DNA of 43,135 nt from Aquiflexum sp. TKW24L (GTDB lineage: Bacteria; Bacteroidota; Bacteroidia; Cytophagales; Cyclobacteriaceae), in the NCBI RefSeq assembly GCF_023502205.1, contig NZ_JAMFLG010000038.1, forward strand, positions 1 through 43,135. Reading direction: 5' to 3'. Numbering within the stretch: position 1 is the first letter of the stretch; each line of letters starts with the position of its first letter. The notes beneath the pieces are model-generated. The model made no database searches, was not told where the DNA came from, and saw only the letters and a program-made list of their open reading frames with translations. Position numbers and translations under genes: made by a program. Below are positions 33,635 to 42,999 of this stretch, one piece after another.

Positions 33635-35671
33635 CTAATCTTTCACAAATTCAAACTTAACGGCATCAGCTATCACGTATTTACTCTCTTCGCCATGAAT
33701 GGTTAAGGCTTGTTGAAATCCTTTTTCGAAAGAATAAGTCCCAATTTTAACCCATTTACCTCCATTCGTTTTTTGATTAACTGTTAGGTTTTCATCACCT
33801 TTGGAATGGTGAACTGTAAGACGGACATTGGCTTCATACTCTTTGGAAGAAGGGTACCATGTAAATACCTTATACTGACCTGATTTGAAAAAGTAAGGCT
33901 GATAAATAAATTCTCCACTCTTTCCTTTTGGATTGTATCGGAAATTCATTTCAAAACGACCCGCATGAACCGTTTCCTGCTCCTGCCAATCTCCTGTAAA
34001 AAAAGTATACCCCTTCATGTTGTTGTCTATCACAATTTCATCTTCGGAATTCCAATTTCCATATGGATTGTCCTTCAATGAAAGGATTTGTTTATACCCT
34101 TTTAATTTTTCCCGCAAAGCATAAACATCAATCTGTTGGACCGGCCGCTTTGATTTAAATGCCATTGCTGCAGCCACTCCGGCAGATTCCCCCATAATCA
34201 TATATTGGGGTTCCATTCTTATCGAGGCAATAGCGATGGCACTGCCAGAAATGCAGACCGGAACAATGAGATTTTCACATTCTTCAAATTTTGGAACTAA
34301 AGCACGGTAAGGTATCTCATATTGCGCCACCGGAATGGACAAATACCCCTCATTGTACGTTTCTGCTTTCATGTCAGGAAACCGGCTTATCTCCATATAA
34401 CTGCGTTGCATTTCGCGAACATCGATATTATATGATCCCATTCCAATGGCGTCATATTTGACCGTATCCTGCATCAAATCATGTTGGGTCAAAAAATATT
34501 CCCCCTTCATCCTTCTTCCCACCCTGACATATAGTTGATGTGGGAAATGGTTGTTATTTACATACTCATCCTTACATAGACCAAACTTTTTCATGGCATC
34601 CCTGACATGAGTAGGGACACTTGGATCGTGGGAGAGAAACCATGCCAATCCGAGGGTATAGTCTTTATGCCATTGCCAAATGCTGTCTCTTTTTTCATAA
34701 TCAGCATCCGGATATAACCAGCTTGAGCCATCGAGAAGATTGGTGGATATTCCAACTGAAGAGTTTATATCAGATTTGCCATTGGGCAATGTCGGCCAAA
34801 AACCGATCAAGGGTCCTGCTGAAGGTTTTTCCTTGTAATACCTCCTTACCAGTTCATAGTTTTTGGGATCGTAATTGTCAGGTTTGGGCCATGGGACCAT
34901 GTTTTCCGGTCGATCCGTGGCGATTAACCGAAAACAATACGACTGCACACCCTCATCCCCCTCTCCAATTCCTACCATGGGCTTTTGATGAATTAGCGGT
35001 AAGATCTTCTTCTCCTTATCATCCCAAAAGGGATTTATTCTCGCGTCAATTTGGTGGCTGGTAAAAGTGATGGGCTGTCTTCCTGCCCAAGATTCATTGT
35101 AATCTTTGATCCCTTCCCTGCCAACTACATAAGAAATACCCGCCTTGGCCATTAAATCTCCTTCGTAACTGGCATCAATAAATACAGAACCACTCACCTG
35201 ATGATTACCAGAAAGGGTGATTTTTGAAATTCTATTATTTTCCTTTTCAACAGCTATTACCCTTTTTTCATACATCACTTCAACCCCATATTCATCCAGC
35301 CAGTCTTTAAGGATTTTTTCGCCAACGTGGGGTTCCGGACCTCTCCAATTGAAGACATGTGTATTATAATGTTCAGCAATCCTTCGGTAGAATTCTGTGG
35401 TCAACCCTCCAATTACTGTCCTGTCACCATAGTCAGTATGTGAAAGTCCTCCTGTGACCATACCCCCCACATTTCTTCCAGGTTCTATCAACAAAACTGA
35501 TGCACCTTCGCGGGCAGCTGCGACAGCGGCTGTAACCCCGCTGGCAGTTGCTCCATATATGATGATATCTTTTTGGACAATAGACTGCCCAAATGTGATA
35601 TTCCAAAAGAAAATATATAAGAATATTGTATTGGATGTTTTTAACATCAATGACTTTAATTTTTTCATCAT
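33635..35671 (-). CDS. Secreted FAD-dependent oxidoreductase with C-terminal golvesin/xanthan-lyase-like domain
   Basis: 678 residues; two adjacent ATGs (35671 and 35668) are both possible starts. The N-terminus is a signal peptide ending near ITFGQS. Residues ~34-540 are an FAD_oxidored (PF12831-like) domain: dinucleotide-binding GATASG (40-45), VLLIEPGRNVGGMVTGGLSHTD, SVFIDASYEGDLMAKAGI and QYMIMGESAGVAAAMAF. Residues ~560-678 form a beta-rich domain like the C-terminal module of golvesins and xanthan-lyase-type proteins (GQYKVFTWYPSSKEYEANV, YVIADAVKFEF). It follows SusD by 14 nt, so it should act on whatever the SusCD pair takes up. Substrate unknown. Confidence 0.88.
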   Translation of the reverse strand: MMKKLKSLMLKTSNTIFLYIFFWNITFGQSIVQKDIIIYGATASGVTAAVAAAREGASVLLIEPGRNVGGMVTGGLSHTDYGDRTVIGGLTTEFYRRIAEHYNTHVFNWRGPEPHVGEKILKDWLDEYGVEVMYEKRVIAVEKENNRISKITLSGNHQVSGSVFIDASYEGDLMAKAGISYVVGREGIKDYNESWAGRQPITFTSHQIDARINPFWDDKEKKILPLIHQKPMVGIGEGDEGVQSYCFRLIATDRPENMVPWPKPDNYDPKNYELVRRYYKEKPSAGPLIGFWPTLPNGKSDINSSVGISTNLLDGSSWLYPDADYEKRDSIWQWHKDYTLGLAWFLSHDPSVPTHVRDAMKKFGLCKDEYVNNNHFPHQLYVRVGRRMKGEYFLTQHDLMQDTVKYDAIGMGSYNIDVREMQRSYMEISRFPDMKAETYNEGYLSIPVAQYEIPYRALVPKFEECENLIVPVCISGSAIAIASIRMEPQYMIMGESAGVAAAMAFKSKRPVQQIDVYALREKLKGYKQILSLKDNPYGNWNSEDEIVIDNNMKGYTFFTGDWQEQETVHAGRFEMNFRYNPKGKSGEFIYQPYFFKSGQYKVFTWYPSSKEYEANVRLTVHHSKGDENLTVNQKTNGGKWVKIGTYSFEKGFQQALTIHGEESKYVIADAVKFEFVKD

Positions 35672-35685
35672 GATTCAGGGATTTA

Positions 35686-37170
35686 TTAGTAGCCAGAATT
35701 TTGTTCTAATGCCTGATTAATATCCATTTCTCTTTGGGGAATGGGGAAGAGCAAATGTCTGTTATCGATTGTAGGATTTCGGCCAAAACTAGACTCATTT
35801 GTAACAGCCGCAATCAATTGCTCTTTTCGGACCAAATCAAACCATCGGTGTCCTTCAAAACTCAACTCAATTCTCCTTTCTTTAAGGATGGCATTTCGAA
35901 AATCTGTTTGGGAAAGTCCAGTAAGTGGATTTAAACCTGCTCTAGTCCTGACTTCATTAATCGCGTTAAATGCTTCAATATTTGGACCTCCACCGGATTC
36001 ATTGAGTGCTTCGGCATAGATCAGTAAGATCTCGGCATATCTCATATAAGGAAAACTTTTTGCGCCACCTGAGAATACTGTACTTGAAAGATCCGCCAGT
36101 TTCCAAAAAGAAATAGCTCTTGAAAAATCGGGATTATCGATGGACAATTCTACTGTCTGACCATTTGAGGGATTAACATAAGAAGTCAGAAAAGAAACAT
36201 TTCTTCTTTTATCAGTGGGCAAAAACTCGTCCCAAAGGCTTTTTGAAACACGAATCGTTCCGAATCCATTAAATGGGACAATAGGAGCTCCACGGGGTGC
36301 CCAGTACGTCGAATGAGATTGACCAAAAACATCCCTTGCGTATGTGATTTCAAAAATATTCTCACGCCCTCCTCGGCTACTGACTTGAAATACATCAGCA
36401 TATTCAGGATACAAGCTGTAAATACCCAAATCAATTACTTCCTTGGCTTTTGTAGCTGCTAGGGACCAGTCTTGCGAACCTTGATTGTTTCCTGCCCGGG
36501 TCAAATATACCTTTGCCATTAAGCCTTTTGCAGCTCCAATAGTCGCTCTTCCCGCCTCAGATGCCGGATATGATCGTGGTAACACTGTCTCAGCCTCAGA
36601 AAGGTCCTTTAAGATTTGCGCATAAACTTCATCTTTGCTATTTCTAGGAGCTTGTAATCCGGATAATGTATTGGTTTCTTTTAAGACAACAGGTACTCCC
36701 CCATAAAATCTCACCAGATTGAAATAATGAAACGCCCTCAAAAATTTCGCTTCGGCCACCAGCCTGTTTCTTAATTCAATATTCATTTGAATAAGAGGGA
36801 CCCTTTCAATTACAACATTAGCCCTTTGTATCGCCTGAAAGGAGATCGCCCAAATTCCTGATGTCCAGCTATTAACAGGCACAAATCTATAATTCCATAA
36901 TGCAATCCTATCTGCGTTTCCTTGCAGAAATGGAATACCGTCATCTGCTGCTACTGTGGTCGGAGTCAGGATAGTTTCTGCTGAATACTGATTCCCATAC
37001 ATGGGTTGTAATACACTATAAACTGCATTTAGGGCATCAATTGCATCCCCTTCCGTTCTATAAAATGTTTCAGTAGTTCTTTGATCTAGTGGAGCCAAAT
37101 CCAAATCCAACTGGCATGAACTCACCACTAAGCATACAATAAATAGATTGAATATATTTCGAGTTTTCAT
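35686..37170 (-). CDS. SusD/RagB-family nutrient-binding lipoprotein
   Basis: 494 residues. Lipoprotein signal with Cys19 (FIVCLVVSSC) and following QLDLDLAP, compatible with surface display. SusD landmarks: TTETFYRTEGDAIDALNAVYSVLQ, LRNRLVAEAKFLRAFHYFNLVRFYGGVPVV (helical core), KSFPYMRYAEILLIYAEALNE and ILKERRIELSFEGHRWFDLVR, ending HLLFPIPQREMDINQALEQNSGY. SusD caps the SusC channel and hands over the ligand. It lies 11 nt downstream of susC and 14 nt before the oxidoreductase gene, one operon. The ligand cannot be read from the sequence. Confidence 0.96.
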   Translation of the reverse strand: MKTRNIFNLFIVCLVVSSCQLDLDLAPLDQRTTETFYRTEGDAIDALNAVYSVLQPMYGNQYSAETILTPTTVAADDGIPFLQGNADRIALWNYRFVPVNSWTSGIWAISFQAIQRANVVIERVPLIQMNIELRNRLVAEAKFLRAFHYFNLVRFYGGVPVVLKETNTLSGLQAPRNSKDEVYAQILKDLSEAETVLPRSYPASEAGRATIGAAKGLMAKVYLTRAGNNQGSQDWSLAATKAKEVIDLGIYSLYPEYADVFQVSSRGGRENIFEITYARDVFGQSHSTYWAPRGAPIVPFNGFGTIRVSKSLWDEFLPTDKRRNVSFLTSYVNPSNGQTVELSIDNPDFSRAISFWKLADLSSTVFSGGAKSFPYMRYAEILLIYAEALNESGGGPNIEAFNAINEVRTRAGLNPLTGLSQTDFRNAILKERRIELSFEGHRWFDLVRKEQLIAAVTNESSFGRNPTIDNRHLLFPIPQREMDINQALEQNSGY

Positions 37171-37181
37171 AACATTACAAG

Positions 37182-40100
37182 TTAAAATTTAACATTAAGA
37201 CCAATCAATATTGTTTTTGACATGGGATACGCCCCAAAATCCAATCCTTGATTCGTGGATCCGGATCCAAAAAAATTGACTTCAGGATCGTATCCAGAGT
37301 AATTTGTCAATGTGATCAAATTTTGTCCTGCAACATAAACCTTCGCTGATTTGATAGAAAGTTTGTTTATTAAACTTGAAGGTAAATTGTACCCCAACGA
37401 AATATTTTTAAACCTAAGATAGGAGCCATCCTCAATATGAAAAGTGGATAGAATTCGCTGCCCTCCCTGAGAATTTGCCCTTGGGATATCCGTATTGGTG
37501 TTGGTTGGAGTCCATCTGTTCAAAACATCTCTTGATTGATTGTTTTGCCCATTTAAATTATGTGTTTCAAATTTCTGAAAATTCAAAATGTCATTTCCAT
37601 AACTACCTTGGATAAACACATTCAATTCAAACTGCTTATAAATCAAAGTATTGTTTAATCCACCAAATAATTTGGGATTTGGATTTCCAATAATTTCCCT
37701 GTCCCGGTCATTGATTACACCATCATCATTCAAATCTTTGAACCTAAAATCCCCAGGCCGTGCATTAGGCTGGGCGGAATTATTGACCTCTTCCTGAGTC
37801 TGGAAAATACCTTCTACCACCCTACCATAAAACGCACCTAATGGTTCTCCTACCCTAGTGATATTGTAGCCTACCACATTGCTGAAAACTCCCCCTATAA
37901 ATTCCCTGCGGCTTTCATCGAGATTAAGGATTTTATTTTCGTTGAAGCTGATATTAAAATCAGAATACCACTGAAAATCCTTTTTATCCATAACGAGTGC
38001 GTTGATACCAAATTCAAAACCTTGATTTTCAACTTTTCCTATATTTTGTAAAGAGGTACTAAATCCACTCGATTGGGGAATATTTACCGTTATCAATAGG
38101 TCCGAAGTTACCTTTCTGTAATAGTCTGTAGTTATTTGAATTCTATTATTGATAAAACCGAAATCCAAACCAACATTCAACTGGGCATTTCTTTCCCAAC
38201 CTAAATCAAAATTACCAACTCTGTTTTGCGCTCCTCCTACCCTTAAATTCCCTCCTAATACTGTCTGAACTGGCGCTATGGAGGACAAAAACTGATAATC
38301 ACCGATTTCCTGATTTCCGGATAACCCATAACTTGATCTTAGTTTGAAGTCAGACAAAATCTGCTGAGACTTCATGAAGCCTTCATTGATTATTCTCCAT
38401 GCAAAAGCTCCTGAAGGAAAAAATCCATATTTTCTGTTAGGACCAAACCTCGATGAACCATCTGTTCTAGCTGTAAAAGTCAATAGATACCTGTCGTCAT
38501 AGCCATAATTGACCCTTCCAAGAAATGATATCAATCCCCACTCAACGACGCCCGAACTTGGCGCTCTTAAAGTGGCACCAGAACCTAGGTTATTGTACAA
38601 AGCAAAATCATTGCTGAAATTGGATGCATTGGCAGTAAAAAATTCATAATTGAAACCTTGTTGTGTAAATCCTACTAGTGCAGAGAAATTATGTTTTTGA
38701 GCAAATGATTTAGAATAATTAAAGGTGTTTTCATTAAGCCAGTTTACATTAAGACCGGCAGAAACTGAAGCATCTCCATTTGAGGAAAATCCTAAATTTG
38801 TTTGCCTTGTTGCATAAAAGTTGTTTTTATTGTTTAAAATATTTGCCCCCCATGTAGTTCGGAAAGTCAAATTATCAGTGATTAAAAAATCAGCATAGGA
38901 ATTAGCAAAAATCCTTGTTGCATAAGCCCTGTTATAAATATCATTGGCAATAGCAAGCGGATTATCCACCTGCTGACCATTTAACGTACCTAAATTTCTA
39001 TAGAAATTGCCGTTTTCATCAAACTTTGGAAAAACAGGGGCAAAATTTAATGCTGCAACAGTTACTCCGGCTGCTTGTTGTCCTCCGGTTTCTGTTCTGG
39101 CTATCCTTTCATTTGTAAATGCACCTTGGAGGGAAAGTCCTACTTTAATCTTTGAGGAAACATTATGATCAAGATTTGTCCTTACAGAATACCTTTTGAA
39201 AAAGGAATTAATAATAAGTCCCTGTTGATCAAATAAATTTCCAGAAATAGCATATTTCGTTCTTTCATTCCCTCCGGAAATGGAAAGTTGATAGTTTTGA
39301 ATAGGTGCTGCCTGAAACACCTCATTCTGCCAGTCAGTATCGTATGGAACATTTCCCGGTAAAGGTCTTTCTGCAGAGGATCCATCAAAATAAGGTACGC
39401 CTCCACCATTAACCCTGGCTTCGTTGATAAATTCCGCATATTCTGTTGAGTTTAATAGCGGAATTTTTCTCCTGACGTTTTGAACACCGTAATAAGATTC
39501 AAAATCTACGGAAGATTGACCGTCTTTGCCTCGCTTGGTGGTAACAATTATTACCCCATTTGAGCCCCTTGAACCATAAATTGCAGTTGCAGAGGCGTCT
39601 TTTAAAATTTCGATGGACTCTACATCCATAGGGTTTATGGTATTCAAATCTCCTATCGGATACCCATCAATGACATAGAGCGGTTCGTTACCGGCAGTCA
39701 CAGAACCAGTTCCTCTAATTCTTATAGTAGTTCCGCCACCCGGTCTCGCTGAATTTTGTGTTACTGAAACTCCCGCTGCCCTACCTTGTAAGGCTCTATC
39801 TATGGCTACTATTGGAGTGGCTTTGATGTCCTCCTCTTTTACTTGGGCAATGGATCCTGTAAAATCAGACCTTTTTACGGTACCATATCCAATCACAACA
39901 ACTTCTTGCAAAGCCCTTGCATCTTCTTTTAACACTATATCTAAGTTGGTCTGGTTATCAATTCTTATTCTTTGCCGCTCAAATCCAATAAAGGAAAATA
40001 CCAAAACCCCTCCTTCAGGCACTTCAAGTGCGAAATTCCCATCTAAATCAGTGACAGTTCCAATCGAGGTACCTTCGATAATGATGGAAACCCCAGGCAA

Positions 40101-40550
40101 TGGATCATTTTTGACATCTTTTACATTACCGCTCACGGTGACCTCATAACCTTCTACTATTTGAATGCTTCCCTCATCTTTCCGTCTTTTTTTGGCATTC
40201 ACATGGATGTTATCATTTACTTGCACAAAGCTCATCTGGGTTTGTCTGGAGATTTCTTCCAATACCTTATACACAGATTGACTACCATCAACGATAGTCA
40301 CAGACTGATTGAAATCAATCATATTGTCATTGTATGTGAAACGGAAGTCAGTATTGGTTTCAATTAAATCAAAAGCTGCACGGACAGGTTTGTCTTTCAG
40401 CGCGATTTTAACTTTTACATTTTCAATGGTTTTCCTTTGGGCATTGCTGTCATTTGCAATCAATACACTGCAGAAAAACAACTGAATGATAAATCCATAT
40501 AGAAGTCTTTTGGAGAGCATAATAAGTTGTCTCTGTATATTTTTTTTCAT
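37182..40550 (-). CDS. SusC/RagA-family TonB-linked outer-membrane transporter with STN domain
   Basis: 1122 residues. Signal peptide to ~38 (IANDSNAQ), then an STN signalling domain (~43-117, VKIALKDKPVRAAFDLIETNT), a carboxypeptidase-regulatory-like domain (~137-207, GNVKDVKNDPLPGVSIIIEG), the linker VVVIGYGTVKRSDFTGS (~217-233), the plug with GTGSVTAGNEPLYVIDG and SIEILKDASATAIYGSRGSNG, and a 22-strand barrel ending ILIGLNVKF. The STN domain is the part that contacts a FecR-type anti-sigma factor, matching the fecR and ECF genes just upstream. Nutrient import across the outer membrane; substrate unknown. Confidence 0.96.
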   Translation of the reverse strand: MKKNIQRQLIMLSKRLLYGFIIQLFFCSVLIANDSNAQRKTIENVKVKIALKDKPVRAAFDLIETNTDFRFTYNDNMIDFNQSVTIVDGSQSVYKVLEEISRQTQMSFVQVNDNIHVNAKKRRKDEGSIQIVEGYEVTVSGNVKDVKNDPLPGVSIIIEGTSIGTVTDLDGNFALEVPEGGVLVFSFIGFERQRIRIDNQTNLDIVLKEDARALQEVVVIGYGTVKRSDFTGSIAQVKEEDIKATPIVAIDRALQGRAAGVSVTQNSARPGGGTTIRIRGTGSVTAGNEPLYVIDGYPIGDLNTINPMDVESIEILKDASATAIYGSRGSNGVIIVTTKRGKDGQSSVDFESYYGVQNVRRKIPLLNSTEYAEFINEARVNGGGVPYFDGSSAERPLPGNVPYDTDWQNEVFQAAPIQNYQLSISGGNERTKYAISGNLFDQQGLIINSFFKRYSVRTNLDHNVSSKIKVGLSLQGAFTNERIARTETGGQQAAGVTVAALNFAPVFPKFDENGNFYRNLGTLNGQQVDNPLAIANDIYNRAYATRIFANSYADFLITDNLTFRTTWGANILNNKNNFYATRQTNLGFSSNGDASVSAGLNVNWLNENTFNYSKSFAQKHNFSALVGFTQQGFNYEFFTANASNFSNDFALYNNLGSGATLRAPSSGVVEWGLISFLGRVNYGYDDRYLLTFTARTDGSSRFGPNRKYGFFPSGAFAWRIINEGFMKSQQILSDFKLRSSYGLSGNQEIGDYQFLSSIAPVQTVLGGNLRVGGAQNRVGNFDLGWERNAQLNVGLDFGFINNRIQITTDYYRKVTSDLLITVNIPQSSGFSTSLQNIGKVENQGFEFGINALVMDKKDFQWYSDFNISFNENKILNLDESRREFIGGVFSNVVGYNITRVGEPLGAFYGRVVEGIFQTQEEVNNSAQPNARPGDFRFKDLNDDGVINDRDREIIGNPNPKLFGGLNNTLIYKQFELNVFIQGSYGNDILNFQKFETHNLNGQNNQSRDVLNRWTPTNTNTDIPRANSQGGQRILSTFHIEDGSYLRFKNISLGYNLPSSLINKLSIKSAKVYVAGQNLITLTNYSGYDPEVNFFGSGSTNQGLDFGAYPMSKTILIGLNVKF

Positions 40551-40588
40551 AATATTGAATGGTTTAAGTGGTCAAAACTTGAACTCTT

Positions 40589-40671
40589 GCCTCTCCGTGC
40601 TACCAAGTGAAGAGAGGCTTGGAAAGGCAGAAAAACAGTTCCCCCCAGAACTACTTCTGCCTTTTGCTTTT
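40589..40671 (-). promoter_or_regulatory. Two hairpins in the fecR-susC intergenic leader
   Basis: Hairpin 1: AAAGGCAGAA / TTCTGCCTTT (40623-40632 with 40655-40664) enclosing AGTTC / GAACT. Hairpin 2: GCCTCTC (40589-40595) with GAGAGGC (40612-40618). They lie in the 155-nt gap between fecR and susC. No strong T-run follows on the minus strand, so attenuation, RNA processing or stabilisation of the downstream susCD mRNA is as likely as simple termination. Confidence 0.55.
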
Positions 40672-40705
40672 TATCCTGAATCTAACTTCTTGTCTGTCAT
40701 TGTTT

Positions 40706-41740
40706 TTATGGTTTGGTTATCTTGACTTTTTTGCCTGTTAATTCATATTTCAATCCCGAGGTATGGCTAATTCCTCTCAATACATTTTCCAGGGTTTCAC
40801 CTTTGTATTGTCCCGAATACACCCAGTCTTTGCTGATTTTTCCTTTCACTTCGATTTCTACCCCGTACCATTCTTCTATCTTGGATGTGGTCTCTTCAAA
40901 GCTACTCTTGTTAAAAACCAGATACATCTCCTTCCAACCGGCAATCTCCATTTGGTCAAATCCCGATTTATAGAATTTACCATCCTTTCTTATCACGAGC
41001 ATTTCGTTGGGATCCAGCAAAACTTGGTTTCCCCGTTTGTCATTGACCCTCACTTTTCCTTCAACCAAGGCGACAGCTAGGCCATCTCCATTTTCCTTTA
41101 CATTAAAAGAGGTTCCAAGCACATTGATCGCATTGTCCCCGACCGATACTATGAATGGCCTGCCATCTTTAGCTACTTCGAAATATGCCTCCCCTTCGAG
41201 TTTGACCGATCTGAGGTTGTCAGCAAATACCTCCGGGTAGGAGATTTTACTTGCAGCATTCAGATGGATTTTTGTCCCATCAGCCAACAATAAAATGGAC
41301 TTTTTGCCTGCAGGGTTGGCTTTAGAAACTACCATTGTTTCTAAGGTCTCTGATTCTATCTTTATTCCCTTGATCATGCCTTCATAAGAAATCCACATAC
41401 AAAATCCGATGACAACAGTGGCTGCTATTTTCCTGATGGAAAAAATTGAAAACCATGGATTGGATATATTTGTCTTATACGTTTGATCTCTGTTCCATTC
41501 ATCTGCCTGGATGATGTTCTCAAACATATCCACATACATCGAATCAGAAATCCCGCTGTTTTGCTCAGCCTGAATGGACCGGATGACAGACGCTGCCTTT
41601 TGTACAACCTGTCGTTTTTCAGGATGCTCCGAGATCCATTTTTCCCAAAAATGTTGGTTATTCTCATCAGGATTTTTTACCCATTGGATAAAAAATTCGT
41701 CTGTGAGAAAATGCTCTATGTCGTAATCTTTGAATTTCAT
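40706..41740 (-). CDS. FecR-family anti-sigma factor
   Basis: 344 residues. The N-terminal ~85 residues (LTDEFFIQWVKNPDENNQHFWEKWISEHPEK) form the cytoplasmic sigma-binding part. One transmembrane helix spans ~103-119 (RKIAATVVIGFCMWISY). The FecR domain follows (~135-235: KKSILLLADGTKIHLNAASKISYP, VKLEGEAYFEVAKDGRPFIV, INVLGTSFNV, LVEGKVRV), and DUF4974 at the end (~270-342, MYLVFNKSSFEETTSKIEEWYGVEIE). The periplasmic part should receive the signal from the SusC STN domain. It lies 45 nt downstream of the ECF sigma gene. Confidence 0.95.
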   Translation of the reverse strand: MKFKDYDIEHFLTDEFFIQWVKNPDENNQHFWEKWISEHPEKRQVVQKAASVIRSIQAEQNSGISDSMYVDMFENIIQADEWNRDQTYKTNISNPWFSIFSIRKIAATVVIGFCMWISYEGMIKGIKIESETLETMVVSKANPAGKKSILLLADGTKIHLNAASKISYPEVFADNLRSVKLEGEAYFEVAKDGRPFIVSVGDNAINVLGTSFNVKENGDGLAVALVEGKVRVNDKRGNQVLLDPNEMLVIRKDGKFYKSGFDQMEIAGWKEMYLVFNKSSFEETTSKIEEWYGVEIEVKGKISKDWVYSGQYKGETLENVLRGISHTSGLKYELTGKKVKITKP

Positions 41741-41785
41741 TGTATAGAATTAATGCTTAAAATATGCAATAGGTATAATAGGTTT

Positions 41786-42412
41786 TTAATTTTTCAAGAG
41801 TTGCTTTAAGCTTTCAATTGCCCTGTAGACCAACTTTCTTGCAGTCTTGACTTGATTGAATTCCAAGACTTCTGCGATTTCCTTGTAACTCATACCCTCC
41901 TCATACAATAAAATGAGCGCTTGCCGCTGTTTTGGAGTCAGTTGGTTTAAGGCCTGTTTCAACTGGGTATTTATTTCATTTTCGGATTCCATCTGGATTA
42001 CTTTAGTCTCATGGGAAACCTCAATCAAAAATGCATTTTCCGGTAATTCTATGCTTTGGATGGATTGACTGTTTTCTTTCTTCATAGTCCGAAACAGATC
42101 CCGCTGCAATGATTTGAGAAGATAAGATTTGATGCTTACCACTTCTGAAAGTGTCCCTCTTTTCCTCCGCAGGTCAATAAAAAGATTTTGGATACCATCC
42201 TTGACCAAATCAACATTGCTCGTAATCTGCATGCCAAAATTGAACAGGATGGGTGTATAGCACCTGTAGATATAATTGAATGCTGCTTCCTCGCCTTTGT
42301 TAAAAGAATTCCAAACCTCCAAATCAGATTTTTTTTCAAAGATTTTGGTTGATTCAGAATGAGTCAAAGGAACAACAAAAGAAATTTTGGTTTTTTGGGA
42401 TTTGTTGACCAT
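41786..42412 (-). CDS. ECF sigma-70 factor (Bacteroidota SusC-linked type)
   Basis: 208 residues. An unusual ~28-residue N-terminal extension precedes region 2 (~30-100: VWNSFNKGEEAAFNYIYRCYTPILFNFG, VKDGIQNLFIDLRRKR). Region 4 is at ~150-205 (LNQLTPKQRQALILLYEEGMSYKEIAEVLEFNQVKTARKLVYRAIESLK), a clear helix-turn-helix. There is no asp23/anti-sigma domain; the partner is the FecR protein encoded 45 nt downstream. Expected to transcribe the susCD unit when SusC binds its ligand. The only ATG in frame is the one at 42412, so the extension is probably real. Confidence 0.93.
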   Translation of the reverse strand: MVNKSQKTKISFVVPLTHSESTKIFEKKSDLEVWNSFNKGEEAAFNYIYRCYTPILFNFGMQITSNVDLVKDGIQNLFIDLRRKRGTLSEVVSIKSYLLKSLQRDLFRTMKKENSQSIQSIELPENAFLIEVSHETKVIQMESENEINTQLKQALNQLTPKQRQALILLYEEGMSYKEIAEVLEFNQVKTARKLVYRAIESLKQLLKN

Positions 42413-42580
42413 AAAGGTGTAGTGGTTATTCGGGTTTCTAATAGTAAGAGGAAGTTTCCTTTAAATATGACCCCATTATATTCTGAAAATATTTCAAAAA
42501 AAATATCTACAGAGATTATTAGGGAAATATTCGCTATTTCAACCTAGATAATTCCATTTGTGCAAATGCCCCACCTTCAA
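42413..42580. other. Upstream region of the ECF sigma gene
   Basis: 168 nt, AT-rich, containing the minus-strand promoter of the sigma gene. I could not place a full consensus. No gene recognised before the repeat array begins at 42581. Confidence 0.35.
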
Positions 42581-42819
42581 CCAACAGTCCGCCGCGGAGG
42601 AGCGAAATATCGGTAGCCACGTTCAAGGTGCTTCTCAAAATACTTTACTCAAACAAATTTCCATGCGCCGCCGCTCAGGGATAAAATGACGTTTTCTAAG
42701 GTTCCCGATAATTATCGGGATCGGTCCCGAATCCCCTAAGAATGAGAATCCTCATTACCGAAATGGTTGGGAGCATCCTCCTCAAAACAAAAATCCCCCT
42801 TCAGGGGGCAGGGGGTAGA
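42581..42819 (+). repeat. ~239-bp repeat B, right locus unit 1
   Basis: Starts CCAACAGTCCGCCGCGG and ends CAGGGGGTAGA, as in the left locus unit at 30398 and in the same orientation. It includes CCATGCGCCGCCGCTCAGGG, the intact palindrome TCCCGATAATTATCGGGA (42703-42720), GATCGGTCCCGAATCCCC, GAATGAGAATCCTCATTACC and CCCCC-TTCA-GGGGG. Confidence 0.88.
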
Positions 42820-42999
42820 CCAACAGTCCGCCGCGGCGGACTGAAATATTATTTACCCCGTGCAAGGTGCTTATACAATTCTCATACTAATTTCCATGCG
42901 CCGCCGCTCAGAGATAAAATGACGTTTTCTAAGGTCCGATAATTATCGGGATCGGTCCCGAATCTCCTATGAATGAGAATCCTCCTCCTATTCCTTCCC
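42820..42999 (+). repeat. ~239-bp repeat B, right locus unit 2 (shortened)
   Basis: Begins CCAACAGTCCGCCGCGGCGG, 239 nt after the previous unit start. It contains CCCCGTGCAAGGTGC, CCATGCGCCGCCGCTCAGAG, TGACGTTTTCTAAGG, a 17-nt version of the palindrome (42935-42951) and GATCGGTCCCGAATC, and stops in GAATGAGAATCCTCC, losing the ~60-nt end of the full unit. Confidence 0.85.

Noticed and set aside
42742-42942. 66-aa plus-strand ORF starting MRILITEM
   Set aside because: It lies wholly inside repeat B. The left-locus copies share the first residues but then lose the frame, so it is repeat DNA, not a gene.
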